Shown piece after piece: positions 10,249 through 17,141 of a DNA stretch of 64,000 nt. The notes beneath the pieces are model-generated. The model was not told where the DNA came from and did not search any database. It saw only the letters and a list, made by a program, of their open reading frames with translations. The stretch's first letter is position 1. The number at the start of each line of letters is the position of its first letter. The position numbers and the translations under genes were made by a program. The stretch lies in assembly GCF_049994905.1 (NCBI RefSeq), contig NZ_CP188258.1:3224001-3288000 (forward strand), given 5' to 3'. This DNA is from Diaminobutyricibacter sp049994905 (GTDB lineage: Bacteria; Actinomycetota; Actinomycetes; Actinomycetales; Microbacteriaceae).

Positions 10249-10320
10249 GACCGCTCAGGTGCGCATTACATTCATGCCAATGGCTCACCGTCGGGTGCGC
10301 CCCAACCGAAAGGCCCTCCG

Positions 10321-10704
10321 ATGAGCTTCTGGGATTTCCTCTGGTTCTTCTTTTGGACGTACATCTTCATCTCGTTCATCATCATCCTGTTCCAGATGTT
10401 CGCGGACCTCTTCCGCGACCGCTCCCTCAATGGGTGGGCCAAAGCACTGTGGATCATCTTCCTGGTGTTCATACCCTTCCTCGGTGCGCTGATCTACCTG
10501 GTCGTGCGCGGACGGGGGATGGCGGAACGGCAGGCGGCACGCATGATGGTCGCTCAGGCGGACAACGACGCATACATCCGCACGGTGGCGTCATCCTCGT
10601 CCCCGTCGGCCACCGACGACATCGCGAAGGCGAAGGCTCTTCTCGACTCGGGCGCCATCACCCAGGCCGAATACGACGCCCTGAAGGCTCGCGCCATCGG
10701 CTGA
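10321..10704 (+). CDS. PLDc_N / SHOCT membrane protein, first paralogue
   Basis: A 127-residue protein with two hydrophobic segments at the N-terminus (FWFFFWTYIFISFIIILF and KALWIIFLVFIPFLGALIYL), the arrangement of the phospholipase-D N-terminal membrane module. A SHOCT domain closes it (IAKAKALLDSGAITQAEYD). The ATG at 10321 is supported by the near-identical layout of the next gene; the frame is open for 600 bases upstream, antisense to the DUF998-like gene. Function unknown; probably a small inner-membrane protein with a cytoplasmic SHOCT tail. Confidence 0.8.
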   Translation: MSFWDFLWFFFWTYIFISFIIILFQMFADLFRDRSLNGWAKALWIIFLVFIPFLGALIYLVVRGRGMAERQAARMMVAQADNDAYIRTVASSSSPSATDDIAKAKALLDSGAITQAEYDALKARAIG

Positions 10705-10736
10705 CCCGCTGATCCGAGAGAAAGAACACACCGATC

Positions 10737-11108
10737 ATGTTCTGGAATTTCGCAGGCTACCTTCTCTGGACCTTCATCTTCGTGGCCTACCTGATGGTGA
10801 TCTTCATGATCATCGGCGACCTTTTCCGCGACAGTACGGTGAACGGCTGGGGCAAGGCGCTCTGGATCATCTTCCTGGTCTTCGTGCCGTTCCTCACCGC
10901 ACTCGTGTACTTCATCGCGCGCGGCCCGGGGATGGAGGCACGGCGTGCAGGGGACATGGCGACGGCGCGCTCGGAGACCGACGCATACATCAAGCAAGTG
11001 GTGACCACGCCTGCCGCCGACCAGATCGCCCAGGCGAAACAGCTCCTCGACGATGGAACGATCAGTCAGGCGGAGTTCAACACGCTGAAGGCCCGGGCCC
11101 TGGCCTGA
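10737..11108 (+). CDS. PLDc_N / SHOCT membrane protein, second paralogue
   Basis: A 123-residue paralogue of the preceding gene, 32 bases after it. Both share DLFRD, NGWxKALWIIFLVFxPF, RGxGM and a C-terminal SHOCT domain (LLDDGTISQAEFNTLKARAL). The pair looks like a tandem duplication kept in one operon, under the control region with the palindrome at 10222-10248. Confidence 0.8.
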   Translation: MFWNFAGYLLWTFIFVAYLMVIFMIIGDLFRDSTVNGWGKALWIIFLVFVPFLTALVYFIARGPGMEARRAGDMATARSETDAYIKQVVTTPAADQIAQAKQLLDDGTISQAEFNTLKARALA

Positions 11109-11171
11109 ACCCCGGTCCCGCCGGACCCGAACCGGTGGTTCCGTGGGTTCAGCCCAGCGAGCGCATGTCGT

Positions 11172-11690
11172 TCAGTGGATGAGCGCCTTGAGGATGATCA
11201 TCGCGACACCGAACACCGCGGTGCCCAGCGCGCCGAGGATCCGGATCGGCCAGGAATCGCCGCGCAGGCTGAACACGATGAAGCCCAGCACGGCGAGGAT
11301 CACCACGCCGAGCCACAGCGCGACCCAGATCGCGACCTTGTCGTCGACCGTCTGGGTTGCCCCCAGCAACAGGACGATGGACGGCGGGAGAGCCGACGTC
11401 AGGAACCCGACGGAACGCCGGAGGGCCGTGCGGAAGGCCGTCCCCAGCGACGAGTCATCGCCCTCGAACGCACCGTGGCCCGCGATCGTACCGGCGTAGA
11501 CATGTGCGGCCCAGAACACGACGACCGTTCCGAAGACGCTGAGGAACACCTCCCACGACGTCGCGCCGTACGAGCCCGCCACCACGATCATTCCGCTGAC
11601 CAGAACGGTGCCGTAGACGGATTCCTCCGTGATGTAGTCGAGGCGCGCGCGGCGCAATGCTTCGGAGGAAAGTCTTCGCACCTGAGTCAT
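11172..11690 (-). CDS. Four-segment integral membrane protein, unknown function
   Basis: A 172-residue protein with four hydrophobic segments: VLVSGMIVVAGSYGA, VFLSVFGTVVVFWAAHVYAG, AIWVALWLGVVILAVLGFIV and ILGALGTAVFGVAMIIL. No family was recognised. AGGGGAG sits unusually close to the ATG. It is divergent from the GH15 gene with only about 65 bases between them, so the two promoters overlap. Confidence 0.65.
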   Translation of the reverse strand: MTQVRRLSSEALRRARLDYITEESVYGTVLVSGMIVVAGSYGATSWEVFLSVFGTVVVFWAAHVYAGTIAGHGAFEGDDSSLGTAFRTALRRSVGFLTSALPPSIVLLLGATQTVDDKVAIWVALWLGVVILAVLGFIVFSLRGDSWPIRILGALGTAVFGVAMIILKALIH

Positions 11691-11755
11691 ATCTCCCCTA
11701 CTTTCACGACAGGCACAAGTATCGCCTGCCCGCCGACCAACCGAAAGAGGACATC

Positions 11756-13603
11756 ATGAACGAGTATCCGCTGATCGCTGACCACGGACTGATCGGCGAC
11801 CTCCAGACGGCCGCGCTGGTCTCGACCCAGGGCACCATCGACTGGTTCTGCAGTCCCCGATTCGATTCGCCCAGCATCTTCGCCTCGCTCCTCGACAAGG
11901 ACAAGGGCGGCCGTTTCAGCATCCGGCCCAAAACCGAGACGTTCGACGCGAAACAGCTCTACTTCCCCGACACGGCTGTGCTGGTGACCCGCTTCCTCAC
12001 CGAGGAAGGGGTCGGCGAGCTGATCGACTTCATGCCCGCTACCGGGGAGTCCGCCAGTGAGCGTCACCGCCTCGTGCGCATCGTGCGCTGCGTGCGGGGA
12101 ACCATGGAGTTCGACATCGAAGTCGCTCCGCGGTTCGACTACGGTCGCATCAGTCACCAGGTCGCGGTCGATGGAGGGGTCGCCACCTTCACGTCGGATG
12201 CGACCGTGCTGACGGTGAGCCTCATCCGCGACCCTGACGATGCCAGGCTCGCCGAGATCGAGGCCGCGCCGGACGGTGACCTGCGTGCCACCCTGCGGCT
12301 GGCGGAAGGTCAGCTTCGCGGCGTCGTGCTCGAGACGGGCCCGACCGGGACCCCTGGCGTTGTGCCCGTCGCCGAGGCGAGACGCCTCTTCAACGACACC
12401 ACGCGGTTCTGGCAGGACTGGGTCGAACAGTCCACATACAGCGGCCGGTGGCGCGAAGAAGTGCAGCGCTCGGCTATCACGCTGAAACTTCTGACCTATG
12501 CGCCGACCGGTGGCCTCGTGGCGGCGCCGACCGCGGCGCTGCCCGAGCAGATCGGCGGCGAGCGCAACTGGGATTACCGTTTCACCTGGGTGCGTGACGC
12601 CTCATTCTCGGTGCGCACACTCGTGCGGCTGGGCTACCGGAACGAAGCTGCCGCGTTCGCCCAGTGGCTGCGCGACCGGGTGTCGGAGCCGACCGGGAGC
12701 GCCACAGGCCCGCTGAACATCATGTATCGCGTCGACGGCGACCCGGAACTCGAGGAGGAGACCATCGAGGGCTGGGAAGGCTACCGGGGCTCCTATCCGG
12801 TTCGAATCGGCAACGGGGCGGCCGGCCAGCTTCAGCTCGACATCTACGGTGAGGCTCTCGACGCCGTCTACGCGGTCGACCGTAGCGGAATCGGGATCGG
12901 GCAGCGGGGCTGGGTGGCCCTCACCCGGCTGCTCGACTGGCTCGCCGACAACTGGGACCAGCCCGAAGAGGGAATCTGGGAGACCCGCGGGGGCCGCAAA
13001 GACTTCACGTACGGCCGGCTCATGTGCTGGGTCGCCTTCGATCGCGGCATCCGGCTCGCGACCGAGCACGGCCGGCCGGCGCCCCTCGACCGGTGGATGT
13101 CCGCGCGCGACGCGATCTACAACCAGATCATGGAGAAGGGATGGAGCGAGGAGCGACGCTCGTTCGTCCAGCAGTACGGCGAGACCGTGCTCGACGCATC
13201 CCTGCTGAAGATGGCACAGGTGGGTTTCATATCGCCGCAGGACCCGATGTGGCTGGACACCCTGCGGGCGATGGAGGCGGAGCTCGTCTCCGACAGCCTG
13301 GTCTACCGCTACGACCCCAGCGCCTCCCCCGACGGGCTCCGGGGCTCGGAGGGGACGTTCTCCCTATGCACTTTCCTCTATGTGGATGCGCTCGCCCGTT
13401 CCGACCAGCTCGCCGAAGCCCGACTCACCTTCGAGAAGATGCTCACCTACGCGAACCCCCTCGGGCTGTTCTCGGAAGAGATCGCGCAGACCGGGGAACA
13501 GCTCGGCAATTTCCCGCAGGCGTTCACCCACCTCGCACTCATCGATGCTGCCCTGACGCTGAACGACCGGCTCGACGGACATCATCCGGATCGGGTGATG
13601 TGA
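11756..13603 (+). CDS. Glycoside hydrolase family 15 protein (glucoamylase/trehalase type)
   Basis: A 615-residue cytoplasmic GH15 enzyme with no signal peptide. It begins PLIADHGLIGDLQTAALVS and IDWFCSPRFDSPSIFASLL, the N-terminal beta-domain signature of bacterial GH15. The catalytic barrel shows RNWDYRFTWVRDASF, then EGIWETRGGRKDFTYG with the likely acid glutamate, and near the end SEEIAQTGEQLGNFPQAF with the likely base glutamate. Members hydrolyse alpha-glucosidic bonds; actinobacterial relatives of this length include trehalases, but the substrate cannot be read here. The ATG follows GAAAGAGG. The last codons contain the second copy of the palindrome found at 10.2 kb. Confidence 0.88.
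   Translation: MNEYPLIADHGLIGDLQTAALVSTQGTIDWFCSPRFDSPSIFASLLDKDKGGRFSIRPKTETFDAKQLYFPDTAVLVTRFLTEEGVGELIDFMPATGESASERHRLVRIVRCVRGTMEFDIEVAPRFDYGRISHQVAVDGGVATFTSDATVLTVSLIRDPDDARLAEIEAAPDGDLRATLRLAEGQLRGVVLETGPTGTPGVVPVAEARRLFNDTTRFWQDWVEQSTYSGRWREEVQRSAITLKLLTYAPTGGLVAAPTAALPEQIGGERNWDYRFTWVRDASFSVRTLVRLGYRNEAAAFAQWLRDRVSEPTGSATGPLNIMYRVDGDPELEEETIEGWEGYRGSYPVRIGNGAAGQLQLDIYGEALDAVYAVDRSGIGIGQRGWVALTRLLDWLADNWDQPEEGIWETRGGRKDFTYGRLMCWVAFDRGIRLATEHGRPAPLDRWMSARDAIYNQIMEKGWSEERRSFVQQYGETVLDASLLKMAQVGFISPQDPMWLDTLRAMEAELVSDSLVYRYDPSASPDGLRGSEGTFSLCTFLYVDALARSDQLAEARLTFEKMLTYANPLGLFSEEIAQTGEQLGNFPQAFTHLALIDAALTLNDRLDGHHPDRVM
13579..13601. promoter_or_regulatory. Second copy of the 10.2-kb palindrome, probable operator
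   Basis: The 23 bases at 13579-13601, read on the minus strand, differ from 10224-10246 at one position only. The site overlaps the last codons of the GH15 gene and lies about 67 bases before the DUF7144-like gene. That spacing resembles the distance of the first copy from its flanking genes. Confidence 0.55.
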
Positions 13604-13667
13604 GCGCCCGATCGCGGGCAATACCTTACGAACACAATGCACTATTGAGCATTCAGGGAGGGCAATC

Positions 13668-14069
13668 ATGAGCAATACGAAAACAACCGGTTGGCTCGGG
13701 TGGGGGCTGTTCGCCGGTGCGATCATCCTCATAAGCGGCGTCTTCAGTGTGATCCAGGGATTCGTGGGACTCATCGCCCCGGACACCTATTACGTCAAGA
13801 CGAGCGGAAGCCTCTTCGTGATGGACGTGCAGGGCTGGGCCTGGTGGACGCTGATCATCGGCATCCTCCTCGTGCTCACTGCGCTGGCGCTGTTCGCAGG
13901 CCAGACGTGGGCACGCGTCGTCGCAGTGATCCTCGCCTCGCTGAGCGCGATCGGCAACCTGCTTCTGGTGCCCGCCCAGCCGTGGTGGTCACTGATCCTC
14001 ATCGGGGTGGACATCCTCGTCATCTACGCTCTGACCGCCCACGGGAGCGAACTCGGCCGGCGCGACTAG
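13668..14069 (+). CDS. DUF7144-like four-segment membrane protein
   Basis: A 133-residue protein with four hydrophobic segments: WLGWGLFAGAIILISGVFSV, WAWWTLIIGILLVLTALALF, VVAVILASLSAIGNLLLV and WWSLILIGVDILVIYAL. The GW-x-G-x-F opening and the W-rich second segment resemble small actinobacterial proteins collected as DUF7144, a recalled match. GGGAGGG precedes the ATG. Function unknown. It may share a regulator with the 10-kb SHOCT genes. Confidence 0.7.
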   Translation: MSNTKTTGWLGWGLFAGAIILISGVFSVIQGFVGLIAPDTYYVKTSGSLFVMDVQGWAWWTLIIGILLVLTALALFAGQTWARVVAVILASLSAIGNLLLVPAQPWWSLILIGVDILVIYALTAHGSELGRRD

Positions 14070-14089
14070 CGCGAATATCCGGGGGGAGC

Positions 14090-14128
14090 GCCCGCGGCTG
14101 ACTTCGGTCACCGCGGGCGCCGTTTTGT
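14090..14128 (+). terminator. Rho-independent-type terminator after the DUF7144-like gene
   Basis: GCCCGCGG (14090-14097) pairs with CCGCGGGC (14111-14118); an inner TGAC/GTCA extension closes on a TTCG loop. CGTTTTGTCT follows. Confidence 0.7.
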
Positions 14129-14165
14129 CTCGGACAGGGCGCAACCGCGCTCGTTGCCAGTGCGC

Positions 14166-14585
14166 TCAGGCGCAGGGCGGGCAGTCTACGCAGAGCGCGG
14201 GTCGCTGGCGCGTCCGCACGAGCATCCGGATGCTCTGCGCCAGCCGCGCAAACCGCCCGGCGCCGCGATCCCTGAACGATCGCGTGTCCTCCGCAGCCTC
14301 GGCTGCCGGAGCTGAGAACCGGAACACCCGAACGACGGGCGCGAGGTCGTGCAGGTTGTTGCGCCGCGAGCCATCCCAGTTCGCGTAGAGGTAGGCGCCA
14401 CCCGTGTCCGAGATCGCCCGCACGGGCACGCGCACGAACGAGTCGGGTCCGGTGACGTAGCGCACGTCGCCCCGGGCGATCTCCGCGGATGCGGTACACG
14501 CATCCACCACTCCATGCGGCGTGATGAGGGCGACGATCGAGCCGAGCTCATCCCGTGCGACGAATTCGATCTTCATGTCAGTCAT
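14166..14585 (-). CDS. DUF3892-like small protein
   Basis: A 139-residue protein. SFVRVPVRAISDTGGAYLYA followed by NWDGSRRNNLHDLAPV resembles DUF3892 proteins, in which a short beta-rich domain ends in a tyrosine-x-D-G-x-x-x-x-N-L motif. The extra C-terminal tail ends CVDCPPC and could bind a metal. The start may be 14585 or the ATG at 14576. It stands alone; two copies of an 11-bp repeat lie 120-165 bases upstream. Confidence 0.55.
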   Translation of the reverse strand: MTDMKIEFVARDELGSIVALITPHGVVDACTASAEIARGDVRYVTGPDSFVRVPVRAISDTGGAYLYANWDGSRRNNLHDLAPVVRVFRFSAPAAEAAEDTRSFRDRGAGRFARLAQSIRMLVRTRQRPALCVDCPPCA

Positions 14586-14823
14586 GTCGGATACCTCGTG
14601 TCAGCCAGCGTTCAGGTGGGTGAGGGGGTCGCGTGATCCGTCGTTCCGACGTGGGGCGCCGTCACGAGGGCAGCGACGCCAACCTTCTGTTAGATGGTAG
14701 GCATGACCGATTGATCGAGTCCAACAGTAGTTGTCTCTTCGATTGATCGACCGCAGTGCTGAATCGCCCGCGAACGGCCTCCCGGCAGTCGCCGCGCCAT
14801 GACGGCTGGACCACCGACAGCGG

Positions 14824-15261
14824 TCAGTCGGTGGTCCAGCCGCTCGGGTCGAGCAGGGCACGGACGAGCGATATGACCACCAGAACGGCGTAGCCGAGGA
14901 AGAACGAGTTCACAGCGATCGCAACACCGATCGCGGAAACGTACAGCACAAGCCTCCGGACGCGAGCCGGCGAGGATCCACTCGCGGCCCATGTCGTCCT
15001 TGAGAAATACCGCAGCAGGAAGCCGGCACCGACAAACGTGACTCCGAGACCGGCCAGCCAAATGCCGATGTCTGTCGTCGGCTCGACGATGACATCGATT
15101 CGGGCGTTGATCGAAACGATTCCCGCCACGAGCATCAGGGGCGACACGAACCAGAGCACCTGGCCTGCCCACCACACGCGACGGCCGAAAGTGCCGATTC
15201 CCGATGGCGGTTTCAGACGAAACCGACCAGACGAGCCGGCGGGCAGATCGGAAACAGTCAT
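14824..15261 (-). CDS. Membrane protein of unknown function
   Basis: A 145-residue protein with four hydrophobic stretches: VLWFVSPLMLVAGIVSI, DIGIWLAGLGVTFVGAGFLL, LVLYVSAIGVAIAVNSFFLG and YAVLVVISLVRALL. It was not recognised. The 485-base frame at 14690-15175 on the same strand is arginine-rich shadow coding and was rejected. The 238 bases between this gene and the DUF3892-like gene hold no coding sequence that I can support. Confidence 0.6.
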   Translation of the reverse strand: MTVSDLPAGSSGRFRLKPPSGIGTFGRRVWWAGQVLWFVSPLMLVAGIVSINARIDVIVEPTTDIGIWLAGLGVTFVGAGFLLRYFSRTTWAASGSSPARVRRLVLYVSAIGVAIAVNSFFLGYAVLVVISLVRALLDPSGWTTD

Positions 15262-15364
15262 GTCAGCATCTTTTCATCAAGCGGCGGCGGACTCCCGCAG
15301 CGCCACCTGATCGCCGGACATTGATTTGGCGGGTGACGCGTCTGGCTATTGCTAGGGTGCCGAT

Positions 15365-15967
15365 ATGGCAAGTGTCCTCGCGTGGGTCTCAGGCTCTGGC
15401 GTCGTGCAGGGCGTCATCATCGGCGCGACACTGGCGTTTCTCACGGCGATCGTCGTGATGAACCTCGTGGGCCGGACGATCACAACGACCATCAACGGCT
15501 GGAACTCCGTCGTCACAGTCGGCCGGCCCGGAAACGGAGTCCTTGTGCGGGCCGCCTCCGCGAAAGCGCTCCCTGCCGTCAACGTCTTCGAAGAGGCCGC
15601 ATACTGGACGACCACCAGGGATGGCTCGGGTGGAACGCTGAACGGCGCCAACCACTATGTGTTACATTTTCCGGCCGGGCAACTCCCGCCGAATGACGCC
15701 TTCTGGTCACTCACGGTCACGGACACTGTCGGGTACATGGTGAGCAATCCGGTTGGCCGCTCGAGTTTCAACGATCGGTCTAGTCTCGATAAGAACGCGG
15801 ACGGTTCGATCGATATCTACTTCCAACACGAGTCTCCGACCGGGCATGAGCAGAACTGGCTGCCGACACCCGCCGGGAAGTTCAAGTTGATGCTTCGCGC
15901 GTACCTGCCCGGTGCGGCGATCCTCGACGGCACCTACCGCGTGCCACCGGTCGTCAGGGCGCAGTGA
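15365..15967 (+). CDS. DUF1214-domain membrane-anchored protein
   Basis: A 200-residue protein with one N-terminal membrane segment (VIIGATLAFLTAIVVMNLVG) and a DUF1214 domain: NHYVLHFPAGQLPPNDAFWS, then LTVTDTVGYMV and AYLPGAAILDGTYRVPPV. DUF1214 is often fused behind DUF1254; here the DUF1254 part is a separate gene downstream, overlapping by four bases. The biochemical role of the pair is unknown. Confidence 0.8.
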   Translation: MASVLAWVSGSGVVQGVIIGATLAFLTAIVVMNLVGRTITTTINGWNSVVTVGRPGNGVLVRAASAKALPAVNVFEEAAYWTTTRDGSGGTLNGANHYVLHFPAGQLPPNDAFWSLTVTDTVGYMVSNPVGRSSFNDRSSLDKNADGSIDIYFQHESPTGHEQNWLPTPAGKFKLMLRAYLPGAAILDGTYRVPPVVRAQ

Positions 15968-16635
15968 TGAACCGCCTCATCCTGAAATACGCCTACCCGA
16001 TAACCGCCGTCATCCTGGTGATCTTCGCGTGGGTCGTCTACTCACGGGCGGCGCAAGGATGGGGCAACGTCCTCGTCCTGGCCGTCGCCGCCGTCGTCGT
16101 GTGGGCGATCGGTGCGCCGACGTTCATCTATTTGTGGCCGCGCATCACGATAGGCGGCTTCAAGAGGGCGATTCTGAAGCGTGGTTTCGGCGGCGGCCCG
16201 ATCCCCGTGAACACGCTGTATGCCGAGCCCAATGTTTCTTCCGCATCGCCTACCGGAAGCCTGATGGGTACCGGAACCGACGACGTGCTCTATGTCGCCG
16301 GCTGGCTCGACGTGAAGAACGGACCGCAGGTCCTGCACGTACCCGACATGGATGGCCGCTACTACAGCCTGCAGCTCACCGACCCGTCGAGCAGCGCCAA
16401 TTTCGCCTACGTCGGCAAACGGGCGACCGGAACCGCTGCCGGCGACTTTCTGCTCAGCGGGCCTCGCTGGAAGGGAGACGTGCCGCACGGCATGACCCGG
16501 ATTTCCGTGCCCCACAATTCGGCGCTCATCATCGGTCGTGTCTTCGTTGAGAACGAAAGCGATCAACCGACCGCATACGCGCTTGCACAGCACATGAAGC
16601 TCGAACCACTGGGCGACCAGGAGAGCAGCACATGA
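15964..16635 (+). CDS. DUF1254-domain membrane-anchored protein
   Basis: A 223-residue protein with two N-terminal membrane segments (AYPITAVILVIFAWVVYSRA and VLVLAVAAVVVWAIGAPTFI) followed by a DUF1254 region: NTLYAEPN, DVLYVAGWLDVKNGPQVLHV and DMDGRYYSLQLTD. The start is either the GTG at 15964 or the ATG immediately after it. It overlaps the stop of the DUF1214 gene and the start of the next gene, so all three are coupled. Confidence 0.78.
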   Translation: MMNRLILKYAYPITAVILVIFAWVVYSRAAQGWGNVLVLAVAAVVVWAIGAPTFIYLWPRITIGGFKRAILKRGFGGGPIPVNTLYAEPNVSSASPTGSLMGTGTDDVLYVAGWLDVKNGPQVLHVPDMDGRYYSLQLTDPSSSANFAYVGKRATGTAAGDFLLSGPRWKGDVPHGMTRISVPHNSALIIGRVFVENESDQPTAYALAQHMKLEPLGDQESST

Positions 16636-16937
16636 CCGCAACGTTGAAGCTGACACACAACACCATCGGAGCGGAAGTGCGCCGCGGGACCTACCAGGCG
16701 GAGGTCGACGGCAAACCTGCCGGGGCGGTTGAACTGAATCAGACCATCGCCATACCGATCGAAGCCGGACGTCACACCCTCCGACTCCGCAGCGGCCGAA
16801 ACTCCAGCCGAACCAAGACCTTCGACGTCGCAGAGGGCGAAGTCATCAGCTTCCGATGCAGTGGCAAGAGCATCCTGCCGGTCTTTCTCTTGTCCTTCGT
16901 CGTTCCCAGCCTGGCGCTGTCGCTCACGCGCGAATAG
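16632..16937 (+). CDS. Small protein with beta-rich domain and C-terminal membrane segment
   Basis: A 101-residue protein whose ATG overlaps the DUF1254 stop. TYQAEVDGKPAG and IEAGRHTLRLRSGRNSS suggest a small PEGA-like or carbohydrate-binding-like beta sandwich. A hydrophobic tail (SILPVFLLSFVVPSLALSL) would anchor it in the membrane with the domain on the N-terminal side. It was not assigned to a family; its position suggests it works with the DUF1214/DUF1254 pair. Confidence 0.6.
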   Translation: MTATLKLTHNTIGAEVRRGTYQAEVDGKPAGAVELNQTIAIPIEAGRHTLRLRSGRNSSRTKTFDVAEGEVISFRCSGKSILPVFLLSFVVPSLALSLTRE

Positions 16938-17002
16938 CGCTGGCTCCTTCGTCACCGTGTCGAGCGATGGCTTGCAAGCGTCAACGCCCCAAGCACAGAG
17001 TG

Positions 17003-17041
17003 CCGCAGCCGGAAGGTGCGGGGGAAACCTTCCGGCTGCGG
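17003..17041 (+). terminator. 15-bp perfect hairpin after the DUF1214 operon
   Basis: CCGCAGCCGGAAGGT (17003-17017) pairs exactly with 17027-17041 around a 9-base loop. No clear T-run follows. It lies between two convergent transcription units. Confidence 0.55.
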
Positions 17042-17053
17042 ACCTAGGCGACC

Positions 17054-17081
17054 CGCGCTTGAGGACCAGATCCTCAGCGCG
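17054..17081 (-). terminator. Second hairpin, probably for the leftward glycosidase gene
   Basis: An 11-bp stem with one bulged T and a 5-base loop: CGCGC and TGAGGA on the left, TCCTCA and GCGCG on the right. It lies 60 bases after the stop of the GH13-like gene, without a T-run. Confidence 0.4.
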
Positions 17082-17141
17082 CGGACCGAACCGTCAGTGC
17101 CGAGCGACAGCCCGCGTCAACAATGACGGTGATCTCGCGAA

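Noticed and set aside
14690..15175. A 161-codon minus-strand frame overlapping the 14824-15261 membrane protein
   Set aside because: Arg/Pro-rich shadow of the hydrophobic frame, which has coherent membrane segments.
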